Under the pieces are notes generated by a model. It was given only the letters and a program-made list of their open reading frames with translations, had not been told where the DNA came from and did no database searches. A stretch of 64,000 nt of DNA, taken from Paenibacillus caui. Lineage in GTDB: Bacteria; Bacillota; Bacilli; Paenibacillales; Paenibacillaceae. The translations under genes and the position numbers were made by a program. Position 1 is the first letter of the stretch; each line of letters begins with the position of its first letter. This document shows, piece by piece, positions 34,366 to 44,468 of the stretch. The stretch lies in contig NZ_JAIOGQ010000021.1 in NCBI RefSeq assembly GCF_019904135.1, positions 22,349 through 86,348 of the forward strand, read 5' to 3'.

Positions 34366-35370
34366 TTAGTATGTGACAAGTCCGGTAATGGTAGATTCAT
34401 GAATGGCGCCGGCCAACTCAAATTCAAAATTGCCGCCGTCATAGCTGCGCGACAGTCTGTCGGCAGCCGTTGTTTGCTCCCTGGTAAGGAAATTCGTGCT
34501 GTAGAGCCCGTTGCCGCTGCTGTCTTTGGCAATAATGCCCTGAATCAGGGAGCGCTGAAGAACGCCCCGGACAGTACCTTCGATTTGGGCAATCCCGGTA
34601 TTGTCGTATGCAATCTTTTGGTTGTTCGCATTGTTAAACAGCTTCTGCACTTCGAATTCGATACTGTAAACTACATAATGCTTCGCATGAATAATATCGA
34701 TGTATTCGCCGCCCGACGTCATGCCTTCGCTCGTTACCGGATCGCCTGCTTTCATTACATAGGTGATGGCGCCGGCGTCATGAATCGCCTTCAGCTCATA
34801 GGCGGTGACTTCAAGCGGAGCAATGCCTTTCAGTCTCTGGCCTTTCCAGGTAATCGATCCGACGGGCTTGGACCCGGCCTCCCCAACCAGCGCAGCCTCC
34901 GGATAGCTGTCCGTATTTGTGTGATAGAACACGGTCGTATTCAGCAGCTTCTGGTTCTGAATCGTCTTCACATCATCCAGACTGGACGATCTGGCAAAGA
35001 ACTGGCGGCTGCCATTAGTCTCGGTCGCTCCCGCAATTGCGAGAATGTCCTGAACATTAGTGCTTGTTGTAAGCAGGAAATAAAAGTCCTTGTCAAACAC
35101 TTTCGGCAGGAAGTCGGCCAACGTTTCGTCCGTTTTCCGCTGCATGATTGCCAGCTCATCAGGCCGGTTAGCCTGAGCAAAAATAGCCGCCGCCGCTTTA
35201 TATTCTTCAGTTCCAGCCGGAAAAGCAGCGCTGAGCTCCTCCAAGGAAGAGTAGGAAGTATAGTCCATCCCCGCTGTGCTTGTGCCGATAATCAGCGGTT
35301 TGCCAAAGCCCAAAACCGGTGTCGGCCGTTTAATATCAATAATTACATTCACGTCTTTAATTTGTGACAA
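34366..35370 (-). CDS. Tail sheath protein (DUF3383 family)
   Basis: 334 residues, TTG start nine bases after AAGGAG. It begins VNVIIDIKRPTPVLGFGKPLIIGTSTAG and has YSSLEELSAAFPAGTEEYKAAAAIFAQ, LPKVFDKDFYFLLTTSTN, then RQFFARSSSLDDV and a C-terminus with VRGVLQRSLIQGIIAKD. These are typical of the DUF3383 contractile sheath. Its presence makes the particle contractile (R-type) and not flexible (F-type). The gene order, terminator-sheath-tube, is conserved. Confidence 0.9.
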   Translation of the reverse strand: MSQIKDVNVIIDIKRPTPVLGFGKPLIIGTSTAGMDYTSYSSLEELSAAFPAGTEEYKAAAAIFAQANRPDELAIMQRKTDETLADFLPKVFDKDFYFLLTTSTNVQDILAIAGATETNGSRQFFARSSSLDDVKTIQNQKLLNTTVFYHTNTDSYPEAALVGEAGSKPVGSITWKGQRLKGIAPLEVTAYELKAIHDAGAITYVMKAGDPVTSEGMTSGGEYIDIIHAKHYVVYSIEFEVQKLFNNANNQKIAYDNTGIAQIEGTVRGVLQRSLIQGIIAKDSSGNGLYSTNFLTREQTTAADRLSRSYDGGNFEFELAGAIHESTITGLVTY

Positions 35371-35857
35371 TTCGATCAGCTCCTTTGATATTTACCGTTT
35401 CAATCATTTCAACTTCCGTCTCCGTAACATCTACCATACGGAATTGCACGTCAAAGCCTTCACGGCGGATCCACGCCGCATTCTCATATTCCTTGTAATC
35501 CCTTGTGATGACCGGTCCCACATTGACAACAACGCAGTCAAAACCGTCTTTAAGCTGCATTCTCCCGATTCGGTCCACCCAGTCACGGGCCTTCATCGCA
35601 TTGATGATTCTCGGCAGCTTGTCCTGACTATAGGAAAATATGGATGCCGTGAAGCTGACCGTTTCGCTTTGCCGCATGATCCCGTCGCCATATTCGACAA
35701 CCGGAAACCCTCGGCTGTTCATCATGCTGCTGAAACTGAAAACCAAATATTCCGTTTCAGCCGTATCCGCTTCATGGCCAATCTCCTTGAAAATCAATCC
35801 GGTACTTGCGGATATTCCTTCCGTAATAGCCGTTTTGATTTCCACAATCGGGATCAT
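35357..35857 (-). CDS. Tail/neck terminator protein
   Basis: 166 residues, ATG behind GGAGGGG. IPIVEIKTAITEGISASTGLIFKEI and YLVFSFSSMMNSRG lead into a beta-rich body (SETVSFTASIFSYS) and a long helix (LPRIINAMKARDWVDRIG). It fits the phage neck terminator family that caps the tail. It lies directly before the sheath gene. In a head-less particle it closes the top of the tube. It overlaps the sheath gene by 14 bases. Confidence 0.72.
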   Translation of the reverse strand: MIPIVEIKTAITEGISASTGLIFKEIGHEADTAETEYLVFSFSSMMNSRGFPVVEYGDGIMRQSETVSFTASIFSYSQDKLPRIINAMKARDWVDRIGRMQLKDGFDCVVVNVGPVITRDYKEYENAAWIRREGFDVQFRMVDVTETEVEMIETVNIKGADRIVTN

Positions 35858-36018
35858 AGGCCCCTCCCCCTTCCTTTCGGTTGCTTTAGTTCATCCGGCT
35901 TTCGCTGTTCCATCACCTCCTTTCAGGCGTTTCTTGTTCGGTCATCCCTGAATCCGGGATCAGCCTCAAGGACGCTAATTTCGTCTCTCACTCTTAGGTG
36001 GCAACCGTGTGACAAAAA
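35858..36018 (-). other. Spacer between sigma gene and tail genes with tiny coupled frames
   Basis: Between the sigma stop and the terminator start lie two very short frames on the minus strand. One has 10 codons (MTEQETPERR). The other has about 18 codons (MEQRKPDELKQPKGRGRGL) and ends in TGA overlapping the next ATG. AGGAGG sits between them. They may help translational coupling or be chance. The likely sigma-Xpf promoter for the tail operon should be in this spacer, but its consensus is not known to me. Confidence 0.35.
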
Positions 36019-36525
36019 CTAGATATTAAGTAAATTTTTATAGCTTAAATAGTCCGCTATTTTCTTTTGAGCCCGGCGTACATACAGAGCTGAGCTGCTT
36101 TTTGAAATGCCGAGCATTTCCGCAATTTGTGCGAGTGAAAAACACTCCCCGTAAGCCAGTGTGTAGCACTCCCGTTCTCTCTTGCTCAAGCTTGCTAATG
36201 CTTGCTTCACCAATACCCGCTTCCTTTCGGACAAACGGCTGGACCCCGCCGCCGCAGGAGGATTGACAAATACTTGCATCTGTATCGGGTCCATCAGCTT
36301 TTCCCGCTGATATCCCGCGAGCCGCTCAATTCCCCTTCGGTTTCCCGGCCTCCGGCCAGTGTTCAGCCATTCGATCACATAGGTGCAATCCGCCATCATT
36401 TCACCGACAATCCTGCGATCTCCGTCCTGCTCGGGCAGCTTCTCCCTGAGCTGTTTCAGGATTCTAAACGTATACTCATAAGCCAACTTCAGCTCCTGCA
36501 TGTCCGACCATTCCCGCTCTGCCAT
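36019..36525 (-). CDS. Xpf-like sigma factor (positive control of late genes)
   Basis: 168 residues, ATG behind AGGGGGGAG. The N-terminal 100 residues are helical without a clear sigma region 2. The C-terminus is a good region 4 helix-turn-helix: LVKQALASLSKRERECYTLAYGECFSLAQIAEMLGISKSSSALYVRRAQKKI. This build and size match PBSX Xpf, which directs RNA polymerase to the late operon. It is the first gene of the minus-strand operon and faces the immR operators, so repression of this single gene would keep the whole tail operon silent. Confidence 0.85.
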   Translation of the reverse strand: MAEREWSDMQELKLAYEYTFRILKQLREKLPEQDGDRRIVGEMMADCTYVIEWLNTGRRPGNRRGIERLAGYQREKLMDPIQMQVFVNPPAAAGSSRLSERKRVLVKQALASLSKRERECYTLAYGECFSLAQIAEMLGISKSSSALYVRRAQKKIADYLSYKNLLNI

Positions 36526-36549
36526 TTTGCTCCCCCCTGAAATATGTTA

Positions 36550-36754
36550 GGGTATTATAAATACCCTATAGTCTAAAAATAAAAGGCCATCAGTATTGAC
36601 GATACCTTTAAAATCCGTTAATATAATGTAAAAGTATTATAAATACCCTTTTGAAAAAGACTATTTGGACTACCTGCTTTCTTTTCACCTCCCGGTCATT
36701 TCGTAACCTGATTATATTAGGTATTTAAAATACCGTCAAGTATTTAAAATACCC
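36550..36754. promoter_or_regulatory. Four ImmR-type operators in the immR-xpf intergenic region
   Basis: Four copies of a 17-bp near-palindrome NNGTATT-N3-AATACNN. O1 at 36550-36566 is perfect (GGGTATTATAAATACCC). O2 is at 36632-36648, O3 at 36719-36735 and O4 at 36738-36754. O3 and O4 are spaced 19 bases centre to centre and lie just before the immR ribosome binding site. O1 sits in the leader of the sigma gene next to a possible -10 TATAGG. O2 adjoins a TATAAT (36622-36627). The layout suits an XRE repressor controlling both divergent promoters. Confidence 0.82.
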
Positions 36755-36785
36755 TTATTCAACTTTTTTATTGGAGGCGCAGTTT

Positions 36786-37232
36786 ATGTCACTTGGGGAA
36801 AGAATACGAAATCGCCGCAAACAGCTTGGACTTACGCAGATCGAAATTGCCAGGCAGCTTGATATGGGACGCTCCAATTTTGGCCATATCGAGAACGGCC
36901 GGGTGGTCCCTTCCAGCGTCGATCTGGACAAGATCGCCGATATCCTGCGTACCAAACCCGATTACCTGCTCGGCAAGACAGACGACCCTTCTCTTTTAAC
37001 GGGTGGTGACGAGGACCCGTATGCCTTAACTTCGAAAGAAGAGAAGGATATTGCCGTACGTCTGCAGAAGTTGTTGGATGAGCTGGAAAGCGGTGTTCCG
37101 CTCGCTTATTACGGTGAACCGCTGGAAGACGACGAGGATCGGGAAGCGCTGCGCGCGTCCCTTGAGAACACGCTGCGGCTGTCCAAATATATGGCTAAGA
37201 AGAAATTTACGCCGAACAAATACCGAAAATAA
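36786..37232 (+). CDS. XRE-family repressor (ImmR/Xre-like)
   Basis: 148 residues from ATG 36786 behind GGAGG. TTG 36771 overlaps operator-proximal sequence and lacks a site. The helix-turn-helix (~1-60) is SLGERIRNRRKQLGLTQIEIARQLDMGRSNFGHIENGRVVPSSVDLDKIADIL. The C-terminal part (~75-148) is acidic and helical, as in repressors cleaved by an ImmA partner. It is followed 17 bases later by immA. It presumably binds the 17-bp operators just upstream and represses itself and the sigma gene. Confidence 0.9.
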   Translation: MSLGERIRNRRKQLGLTQIEIARQLDMGRSNFGHIENGRVVPSSVDLDKIADILRTKPDYLLGKTDDPSLLTGGDEDPYALTSKEEKDIAVRLQKLLDELESGVPLAYYGEPLEDDEDREALRASLENTLRLSKYMAKKKFTPNKYRK

Positions 37233-37249
37233 CATCCGGGGGTTACCGT

Positions 37250-37729
37250 ATGGACGAAGAACGTCTCATAAAGAAGCTGATCAGGGCCCACGGAACCAAC
37301 GACCCCTTAAGAATTGCACAGCAACGTAATATTCTGGTTCTGTACGAGCGGCTTGGCAAGAACATCTGGGGATACTTCAGCAACGCGAACCGTATTCCGA
37401 TCATTCATATCAATGAGAATTTGAACCGGTTTGACAGGCTTTTTACGGCCGCCCACGAGCTTGGGCACTGCCTCCTGCATTCCAAGATTAACACGCCTTT
37501 TCTACGGAAAAATACACTTATCTCCGTTGACCGCATCGAGCAGGAGGCCAACCGGTTTGCGCTGAAGCTGTTAATCGGCACCGCGCAGCCCGAGCGCGGC
37601 GAAACCGCGAAATACTTCCTGCTGCGCTGCGGCATTCCGAAATGGCTTCATTCGTACTATACGGAAGCGGCCTCAGACAGCAAATGGTCCAAGTTTTGGC
37701 GGGACGAGCAATCGTTCTGGGGGTGCTGA
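37250..37729 (+). CDS. ImmA/IrrE-type metallopeptidase
   Basis: 159 residues, ATG behind GGGGG. The zinc motif HELGHCLLH (residues ~66-74) is complete and is followed by the downstream Glu in IEQEANRFALKLL. The N-terminus (LIKKLIRAHGTNDPLRIAQQRNILVLYERLG) is typical. In ICEBs1 the ImmA enzyme cuts the repressor ImmR after DNA damage or quorum signals, and that role is inferred here from the immR-immA pairing. Confidence 0.92.
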   Translation: MDEERLIKKLIRAHGTNDPLRIAQQRNILVLYERLGKNIWGYFSNANRIPIIHINENLNRFDRLFTAAHELGHCLLHSKINTPFLRKNTLISVDRIEQEANRFALKLLIGTAQPERGETAKYFLLRCGIPKWLHSYYTEAASDSKWSKFWRDEQSFWGC

Positions 37730-37783
37730 TGTGCGCAGACAATTGAAAAAACGCGGTAGGTTTTATTTTTTTGAGTCATATAA

Positions 37784-37795
37784 GAACATACGTTC
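37784..37795. promoter_or_regulatory. LexA (DinR) SOS-box core
   Basis: GAACATACGTTC matches the Bacillales LexA consensus GAAC-N4-GTTC, with an extended palindrome outside it (TATAAGAACATACGTTCTTTATA, imperfect). It is 55 bases downstream of immA, and no intact gene starts within 800 bases, so its target gene may have been lost. Confidence 0.65.
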
Positions 37796-37948
37796 TTTAT
37801 ATGGAATAGCAAACCAAACTGATTTAAGGCGTATCCGCGATCCCGGGTACGCTTTGGAATCGAAATGACAGGAAATTACTTGGGCTCCATGATACCTGTT
37901 TTGGAAATAAAAGAAGTAACCGGAACCATAAATTGTACCTTATCCGAA

Positions 37949-38131
37949 CTATCTAAGCAGATCATCCTCCAAATTAAAGCTGTCATTATAACGGTCGACA
38001 GATTTCTTGTGAATGTAAACCGCATTATTGACCCGATGAATACTGCCCAAAGTGCTAAACAGCAGGAACAGAAATAACATAAATCCGTATGCATTCATAA
38101 ACTTATCGATCCAGAAACAAACGACAATCAA
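37949..38131 (-). pseudogene. Remnant of a small two-helix membrane protein
   Basis: On the minus strand a frame reads two membrane helices (LLLGIIILSIALIVVCFW and AYGFMLFLFLLFSTLG, joined by IDKFMN) and then SIHRVNNAVYIHKKSVDRYNDSF to a normal TAA-type stop. It looks like real protein. It has no ATG, GTG or TTG with a ribosome binding site ahead of the first helix, only a TTG inside helix 1, and a stop lies just upstream. It is therefore probably a 5'-truncated gene. No family recognised. Confidence 0.4.
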
Positions 38132-38228
38132 AGCGATTGATAATATTATAATTCCAAGTAGCAGCCGTTTTCCTTTATGGAATAGAATTTATGTATATTC
38201 TAAAAAAACTAAAACTTTGGATGGTTAT

Positions 38229-38477
38229 TTAATTCCACATCATAACTGGAAATAAGACAATCTTTGGAGTCTTAAGAAATTCGCTCCATAATGTTTCGTT
38301 GAATTTCTTTTCCCCTTTTTCCATTAATGGCCGTAATAATAAACTGATTGTTAGCAGACCCTGAGATTTTTCCAAGTTGACTCCTTCAACGTTTAAGACC
38401 TGCTCATCCGGTTTTAGAAAACGTTCAGCCTCTTTTAAAGAACCTTTATTCATAAATTTTACAAATCCATGATTCAA
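38229..38477 (-). pseudogene. Frameshifted bacterial PH-domain protein remnant
   Basis: The first ~45 codons read SLKEAERFLKPDEQVLNVEGVNLEKSQGLLT, the usual opening of small bacterial PH-domain (bPH/YdjO-like SHOCT-neighbour) proteins. After GLLT the annotated frame becomes nonsense. In the alternative frame NNQFIITAINGKRGKEIQRNIMERIS follows, which is the expected next strand set (normally ...TNKRLIFTxxxGKxxEEFxxxxIxS). A small deletion near 38340 and a stop soon after have destroyed the gene. Confidence 0.6.
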
Positions 38478-38623
38478 TCATTTGTTCAACTTATATAGAT
38501 CACTATTAAACTTGGCTTTCAGAAATTGTCTTCGCCTATACCTTTTACAATTGATATAATTAGGAAATGTCGAAAACAAATTATGTAAATTAATCATAAA
38601 AAAATCAGATAATGGAGGCTACC

Positions 38624-39859
38624 ATGAACGCAGGCGAATTTTATCAACATTTGACGACGTATGCGGATTTAATCGTATCCGTAGGATTGAACCTTCACGA
38701 AGGCGAAAAGGTAAAAATCAACTTCCACTCGGAGAGCATTGATTTAGTTAGATTGATCGCCGAATCAGCCTATAAGAGAGGGGCTTCAACCGTAGCTCTT
38801 AATTTTCGGGACTCTAGAATAGAAGAAGCGAGGGCTAGCTTTTTACATGAACAATTTTTAGATACCTTTCCGGCGGCAGAAGTCGAAAATCATCTGAATT
38901 TCCAGCATTCCGGTTATTCGGAAATCACGATTTTAGCGCCCTTCACAAACAGCCACGCCCTACTTGATGAGCAGAGAATTCAGAGAATGAACCGGGCGAA
39001 ATCGATTGCCATGAAACCGGTAAGACAATACGGCATGGAAAACCATAACAAATGGGTTATCGTCAACTATGCGACCAGAGAATGGGCCACAACCGTGTAC
39101 CCGGATTTAGAAGACGCAGCAGCATTAGCGAAATTATGGAAAGTAATTTTTAGCGCTACAAAAGTTTTCGAAGATGAGCCTATTGAGGCATGGCAGCAGC
39201 ATGATCGTCAGCTTAAAAATGTTCAGCACATTTTAAATGCGAAGAAGTTTAAAAGCCTTAAATTCGTTAGTGATGAAACAAATCTGACTATTGGATTGGT
39301 TAAAAACCATTTATGGATAGGCGGTTCTGAAATCACAAAGGGTGGAGAACCCTTTATGTCCAATATGCCGGTTGAAGAGATATGGACCATGCCTGACAGC
39401 AGGCAGGTTGATGGTTATTTTACGATGACAAAGCCTTCAAATATCAATGGTATTTTAGTTCATGAACTGAGGGTGCATTTCAATCAGGGGAAAATTGTAA
39501 AAATAAGCAGTGATAAGCCGGAAATCATGTCCGATTTCCTTAACACTGATGAAGGGGCTTCGAGGCTTGGCGAAGTAGCTTTAGTTCCGGCAAACACCCC
39601 GATCGATAAAGCCAATGTCAACTTTAATAATACATTGCTTGACGAGAATGCGGCTATTCATCTTGCCTTTGGACAGGCTTACATGGACAACATTCAAGAT
39701 GGATTTGCTTTAAAGGAAGACGAGCTAAAGCAATTGGGGATGAATTTTTCATCGGCCCATCAGGATATCATGTTCGGCAGTTCAACAATGGATGTGTTTG
39801 GCATCCATAGCGATGGGACTGAAGAAATCATCATGCAAAATGGGGTTTGGAAGGTATAA
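38624..39859 (+). CDS. M29 family aminopeptidase (AmpS/PepS type)
   Basis: 411 residues from ATG 38624 behind GGAGG (ATG 38612 overlaps the site). The sequence is colinear with thermophilic aminopeptidase T/PepS: YADLIVSVGLNLHEGEKV at the start, KFVSDETNLTIGL in the middle, then PVEEIWTMPDSRQVDGYFTMTKP and LNTDEGASRLGEVALVP, DENAAIHLAFGQAY and SSAHQDIMFGSSTMDV. These carry the Glu, His, Tyr and Asp ligands of the two-metal site. It removes N-terminal residues from cytoplasmic peptides. The gene is richer in A+T than the suf genes beside it. Confidence 0.92.
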   Translation: MNAGEFYQHLTTYADLIVSVGLNLHEGEKVKINFHSESIDLVRLIAESAYKRGASTVALNFRDSRIEEARASFLHEQFLDTFPAAEVENHLNFQHSGYSEITILAPFTNSHALLDEQRIQRMNRAKSIAMKPVRQYGMENHNKWVIVNYATREWATTVYPDLEDAAALAKLWKVIFSATKVFEDEPIEAWQQHDRQLKNVQHILNAKKFKSLKFVSDETNLTIGLVKNHLWIGGSEITKGGEPFMSNMPVEEIWTMPDSRQVDGYFTMTKPSNINGILVHELRVHFNQGKIVKISSDKPEIMSDFLNTDEGASRLGEVALVPANTPIDKANVNFNNTLLDENAAIHLAFGQAYMDNIQDGFALKEDELKQLGMNFSSAHQDIMFGSSTMDVFGIHSDGTEEIIMQNGVWKV

Positions 39860-39917
39860 TTCGGGCTATTGTATAATATTCCTGCACTATGGAGCGGCTT
39901 GCTTTGCTTATCTACTT

Positions 39918-39968
39918 AAAAAAAAGAAGTTGGCCCCCTTGGATTCGACACCCAGGGAGCCTAACTTC
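39918..39968 (-). terminator. Long-stem terminator of the suf operon
   Basis: Minus strand: GAAGTTAGGC.CCC.GG pairs with CC.AGGG.GCCAACTTC around TGTCGAAT, followed directly by eight T residues. It lies 140 bases downstream of sufB. It also faces the convergent aminopeptidase gene. Confidence 0.88.
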
Positions 39969-40108
39969 CACCGTTGAATGAGCCACCGCCCTTAAGAGCG
40001 GCTACCCGTGCTTTGGAGTCGTGTTGCCGCACGGCTCCTTAGTTACTCCACTTCGTTATGCACGCAACATGCTCTCTTCTCTAACTCGGAATCCTTGGTA
40101 TACAAGGC
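39969..40108 (-). ncRNA. Structured sequence downstream of sufB, possible IS605 right-end (omega-RNA-like) remnant
   Basis: Between sufB and its terminator the minus strand can fold into GGAG-CGTG/CACG-CTCC (40015-40038) and CCGCTC-TTAA-GGGCGG (39986-40001), then GGCTCATTCAAC (39973-39984). This succession of two hairpins followed by a TTCAAC end resembles the RNA scaffold at right ends of IS200/IS605 elements. No tnpA or tnpB is present. Resemblance is from memory and not tested, so treat as a lead. Confidence 0.3.
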
Positions 40109-41506
40109 TTAACCGATAGAACCTTCCATTTCGAACTTGATCAGCCGGTTCATTTCGACCGCGTACTCCATCGGCAGCTCTTTCGTGAACGGCTCGATGA
40201 AGCCCATGACGATCATCTGCGTTGCTTCGGCTTCCGTCAGGCCGCGGCTCATCAGGTAGAACAGCTGCTCCTCGGAAACTTTGGATACGGTAGCTTCATG
40301 TTCCAGGACAACGTTATCGTTCATGATTTCGTTGTAAGGAATCGTATCTGAAGTTGACTCATTGTCCAAAATGAGCGTATCGCATTTGATGTTGGATTTC
40401 GCGCCTTCGGCCTGGCGTCCAAAGGAAGAGAGACCGCGGTAGGTAACTTTACCGCCGTGCTTGCTGATTGATTTGGACACGATCGTGGACGTCGTATCCG
40501 GCGCCAGATGAACCATTTTCGCTCCGGCATCCTGGTGCTGGTTCTTGCCTGCAACCGCAATGGACAGCACGCTGCCTTTAGCGCCGCGTCCTTTCAGAAC
40601 AACAGCCGGGTATTTCATCGTCAGCTTGGAGCCGATGTTGCCGTCAACCCATTCCATATTGGCATTCTCTTCGGCCACAGCACGCTTCGTAACAAGGTTG
40701 TAAATATTCGGAGCCCAGTTTTGAATCGTCGTATAACGAACGCGGGCGTTTTTCTTCACGATAATTTCAACAACGGCACTGTGCAGGGAGTTCGTGCTGT
40801 AAATCGGCGCGGTACATCCCTCTACGTAATGCACGAAGCTGTCTTCGTCGGCAATGATCAGCGTCCGTTCGAATTGTCCCATGTTTTCGGAGTTAATCCG
40901 GAAATAAGCCTGCAGCGGCACTTCGCATTTTACGCCTTTTGGCACGTAAATGAAGCTGCCTCCGGACCATACGGCGCTGTTCAGCGCGGCAAACTTGTTG
41001 TCCGCAGGCGGAATGACGGTACCGAAATGCTCGCGGAAGATTTCAGGATGCTCACGGAGCGCAGTGTCCGTATCCATGAAGATGACCCCTTGATCTTCCA
41101 GGTTCTTCTGCATGCTGTGATACACGACTTCCGACTCGTATTGCGCAGACACACCTGCGAGAAACTTCTGCTCGGCTTCAGGAATACCAAGCTTGTCGAA
41201 AGTTTCCTTGATCTCAGCAGGTACTTCCTCCCAAGTCTTTCCTTGCTTTTCGGAAGGTCTTACATAGTATTGGATGTCGTTGAAATCCAGATCATCCAGA
41301 TCGCCGCCCCAGCGCGGAAGCGGCATTTTTTCAAATTGCTGAAGCGACTTCAGGCGGAAATTCAGCATCCATTCCGGCTCATTTTTGATACGGGAAATTT
41401 CCGTAACAATCTCCGGGGTCAACCCTTTGCCGGTCTGAAATACTGCTTTGTGCTCATCGTGGAAACCGTACTTGTACTCTTCCAATTCAGGCGCTTTTTT
41501 AGCCAT
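40109..41506 (-). CDS. sufB: Fe-S cluster assembly protein SufB
   Basis: 465 residues from ATG 41506 behind AGGAGGG. It is the standard SufB sequence ([25 protein letters not shown]-type [75 protein letters not shown], and [26 protein letters not shown] at the C-terminus). With SufC and SufD it forms the scaffold on which Fe-S clusters are built. In this operon type it is the last gene, after sufU, as in other Bacillales. Confidence 0.96.
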   Translation of the reverse strand: MAKKAPELEEYKYGFHDEHKAVFQTGKGLTPEIVTEISRIKNEPEWMLNFRLKSLQQFEKMPLPRWGGDLDDLDFNDIQYYVRPSEKQGKTWEEVPAEIKETFDKLGIPEAEQKFLAGVSAQYESEVVYHSMQKNLEDQGVIFMDTDTALREHPEIFREHFGTVIPPADNKFAALNSAVWSGGSFIYVPKGVKCEVPLQAYFRINSENMGQFERTLIIADEDSFVHYVEGCTAPIYSTNSLHSAVVEIIVKKNARVRYTTIQNWAPNIYNLVTKRAVAEENANMEWVDGNIGSKLTMKYPAVVLKGRGAKGSVLSIAVAGKNQHQDAGAKMVHLAPDTTSTIVSKSISKHGGKVTYRGLSSFGRQAEGAKSNIKCDTLILDNESTSDTIPYNEIMNDNVVLEHEATVSKVSEEQLFYLMSRGLTEAEATQMIVMGFIEPFTKELPMEYAVEMNRLIKFEMEGSIG

Positions 41507-41523
41507 GGTTATACCCTCCTTAT

Positions 41524-41936
41524 TTATTCGATTCCCTTTTTCAAGGCGTTCCAAGCCAGCGTTGCACATTTAATGCGTGCCGGAAATTTGCTTACGCCGG
41601 ACAGGGCTTCAATGTCTTCATAATCGTCAAACTGGGCTTCGCCGCCCTTCATCATCGTTGAGAAGCGGTCAGCAAGTTCAAGAGCTTCCTGCACGGTTTT
41701 GCCTTTGACGGCGTCCGTCATCATCGATGCGGAGGACATGCTGATCGAGCAGCCTTCCCCCGTATAACGGGCATCCTTTACAATTCCGTTCTCGACAATT
41801 AACTGAAGGGAGATGCGGTCACCGCAGGTCGGATTGTTCAGGTTGACCGTTACGGCGTCATCACCGAACGTACCGCGATTTCGCGGATTTTTATAGTGAT
41901 CCATTATGACACGGCGGTAGAGATCGTCAAGTTGCA

Positions 41937-41937
<1 letters not shown>
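41524..41937 (-). CDS. sufU: SufU, zinc-dependent sulfur acceptor
   Basis: 137 residues. The three Cys and Asp residues of SufU are visible: LNNPTCGDR (Cys ~40), [14 protein letters not shown] (Cys ~65) and [13 protein letters not shown] (Cys ~127). A SufU-type insertion ([22 protein letters not shown]) separates it from IscU. It accepts the persulfide from SufS through a zinc-swapping mechanism. The start overlaps the sufS stop as TAATG. Confidence 0.95.
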
Positions 41938-44446
<2,509 letters not shown>

Positions 44447-44468
44447 TCTGTACTCCTCCTTCCGTCTC

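Larger units (their letters stand above)
23555..37729. mobile_element. Contractile phage-tail-like locus (R-type tailocin, PBSX-related control)
   Basis: A compact 14-kb block: divergent immR-immA on the plus strand and, on the minus strand, a sigma factor followed by tail terminator, sheath, tube, chaperones, tape measure, hub, plug, spike, baseplate wedge genes, fibre, holin and muramidase in normal myophage tail order with overlapping genes. Terminase, portal, protease, capsid, integrase and replication genes are all absent. The tail genes are intact, which argues against simple prophage decay and for a maintained particle such as a bacteriocin. The sigma gene resembles Bacillus PBSX xpf, but PBSX itself retains head genes. 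Host lysis functions are present. The product and its targets are inferred. Confidence 0.82.
37730..38611. other. AT-rich decayed region between tailocin and aminopeptidase gene
   Basis: About 880 bases with no intact gene of normal size. It holds a perfect SOS-box core (37784-37795), a hairpin (37828-37853, AAGGCGTA/TACGCTTT), a two-helix membrane protein remnant and a frameshifted PH-domain remnant. G+C is clearly lower than in the flanking operons. It is probably a right-hand boundary scar of the accessory block. Confidence 0.6.

Noticed and set aside
34297..35367. 356-codon plus-strand frame opposite the sheath gene
   Set aside because: It is antisense to a well-recognised sheath protein; codon pattern and composition are those of a reverse-complement shadow.
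39918..39968. tmRNA or tRNA-like element suggested by GGATTCGACA on the plus strand
   Set aside because: The arm is fully explained as one side of the long suf terminator stem; there is no cloverleaf, acceptor pairing or tag frame.
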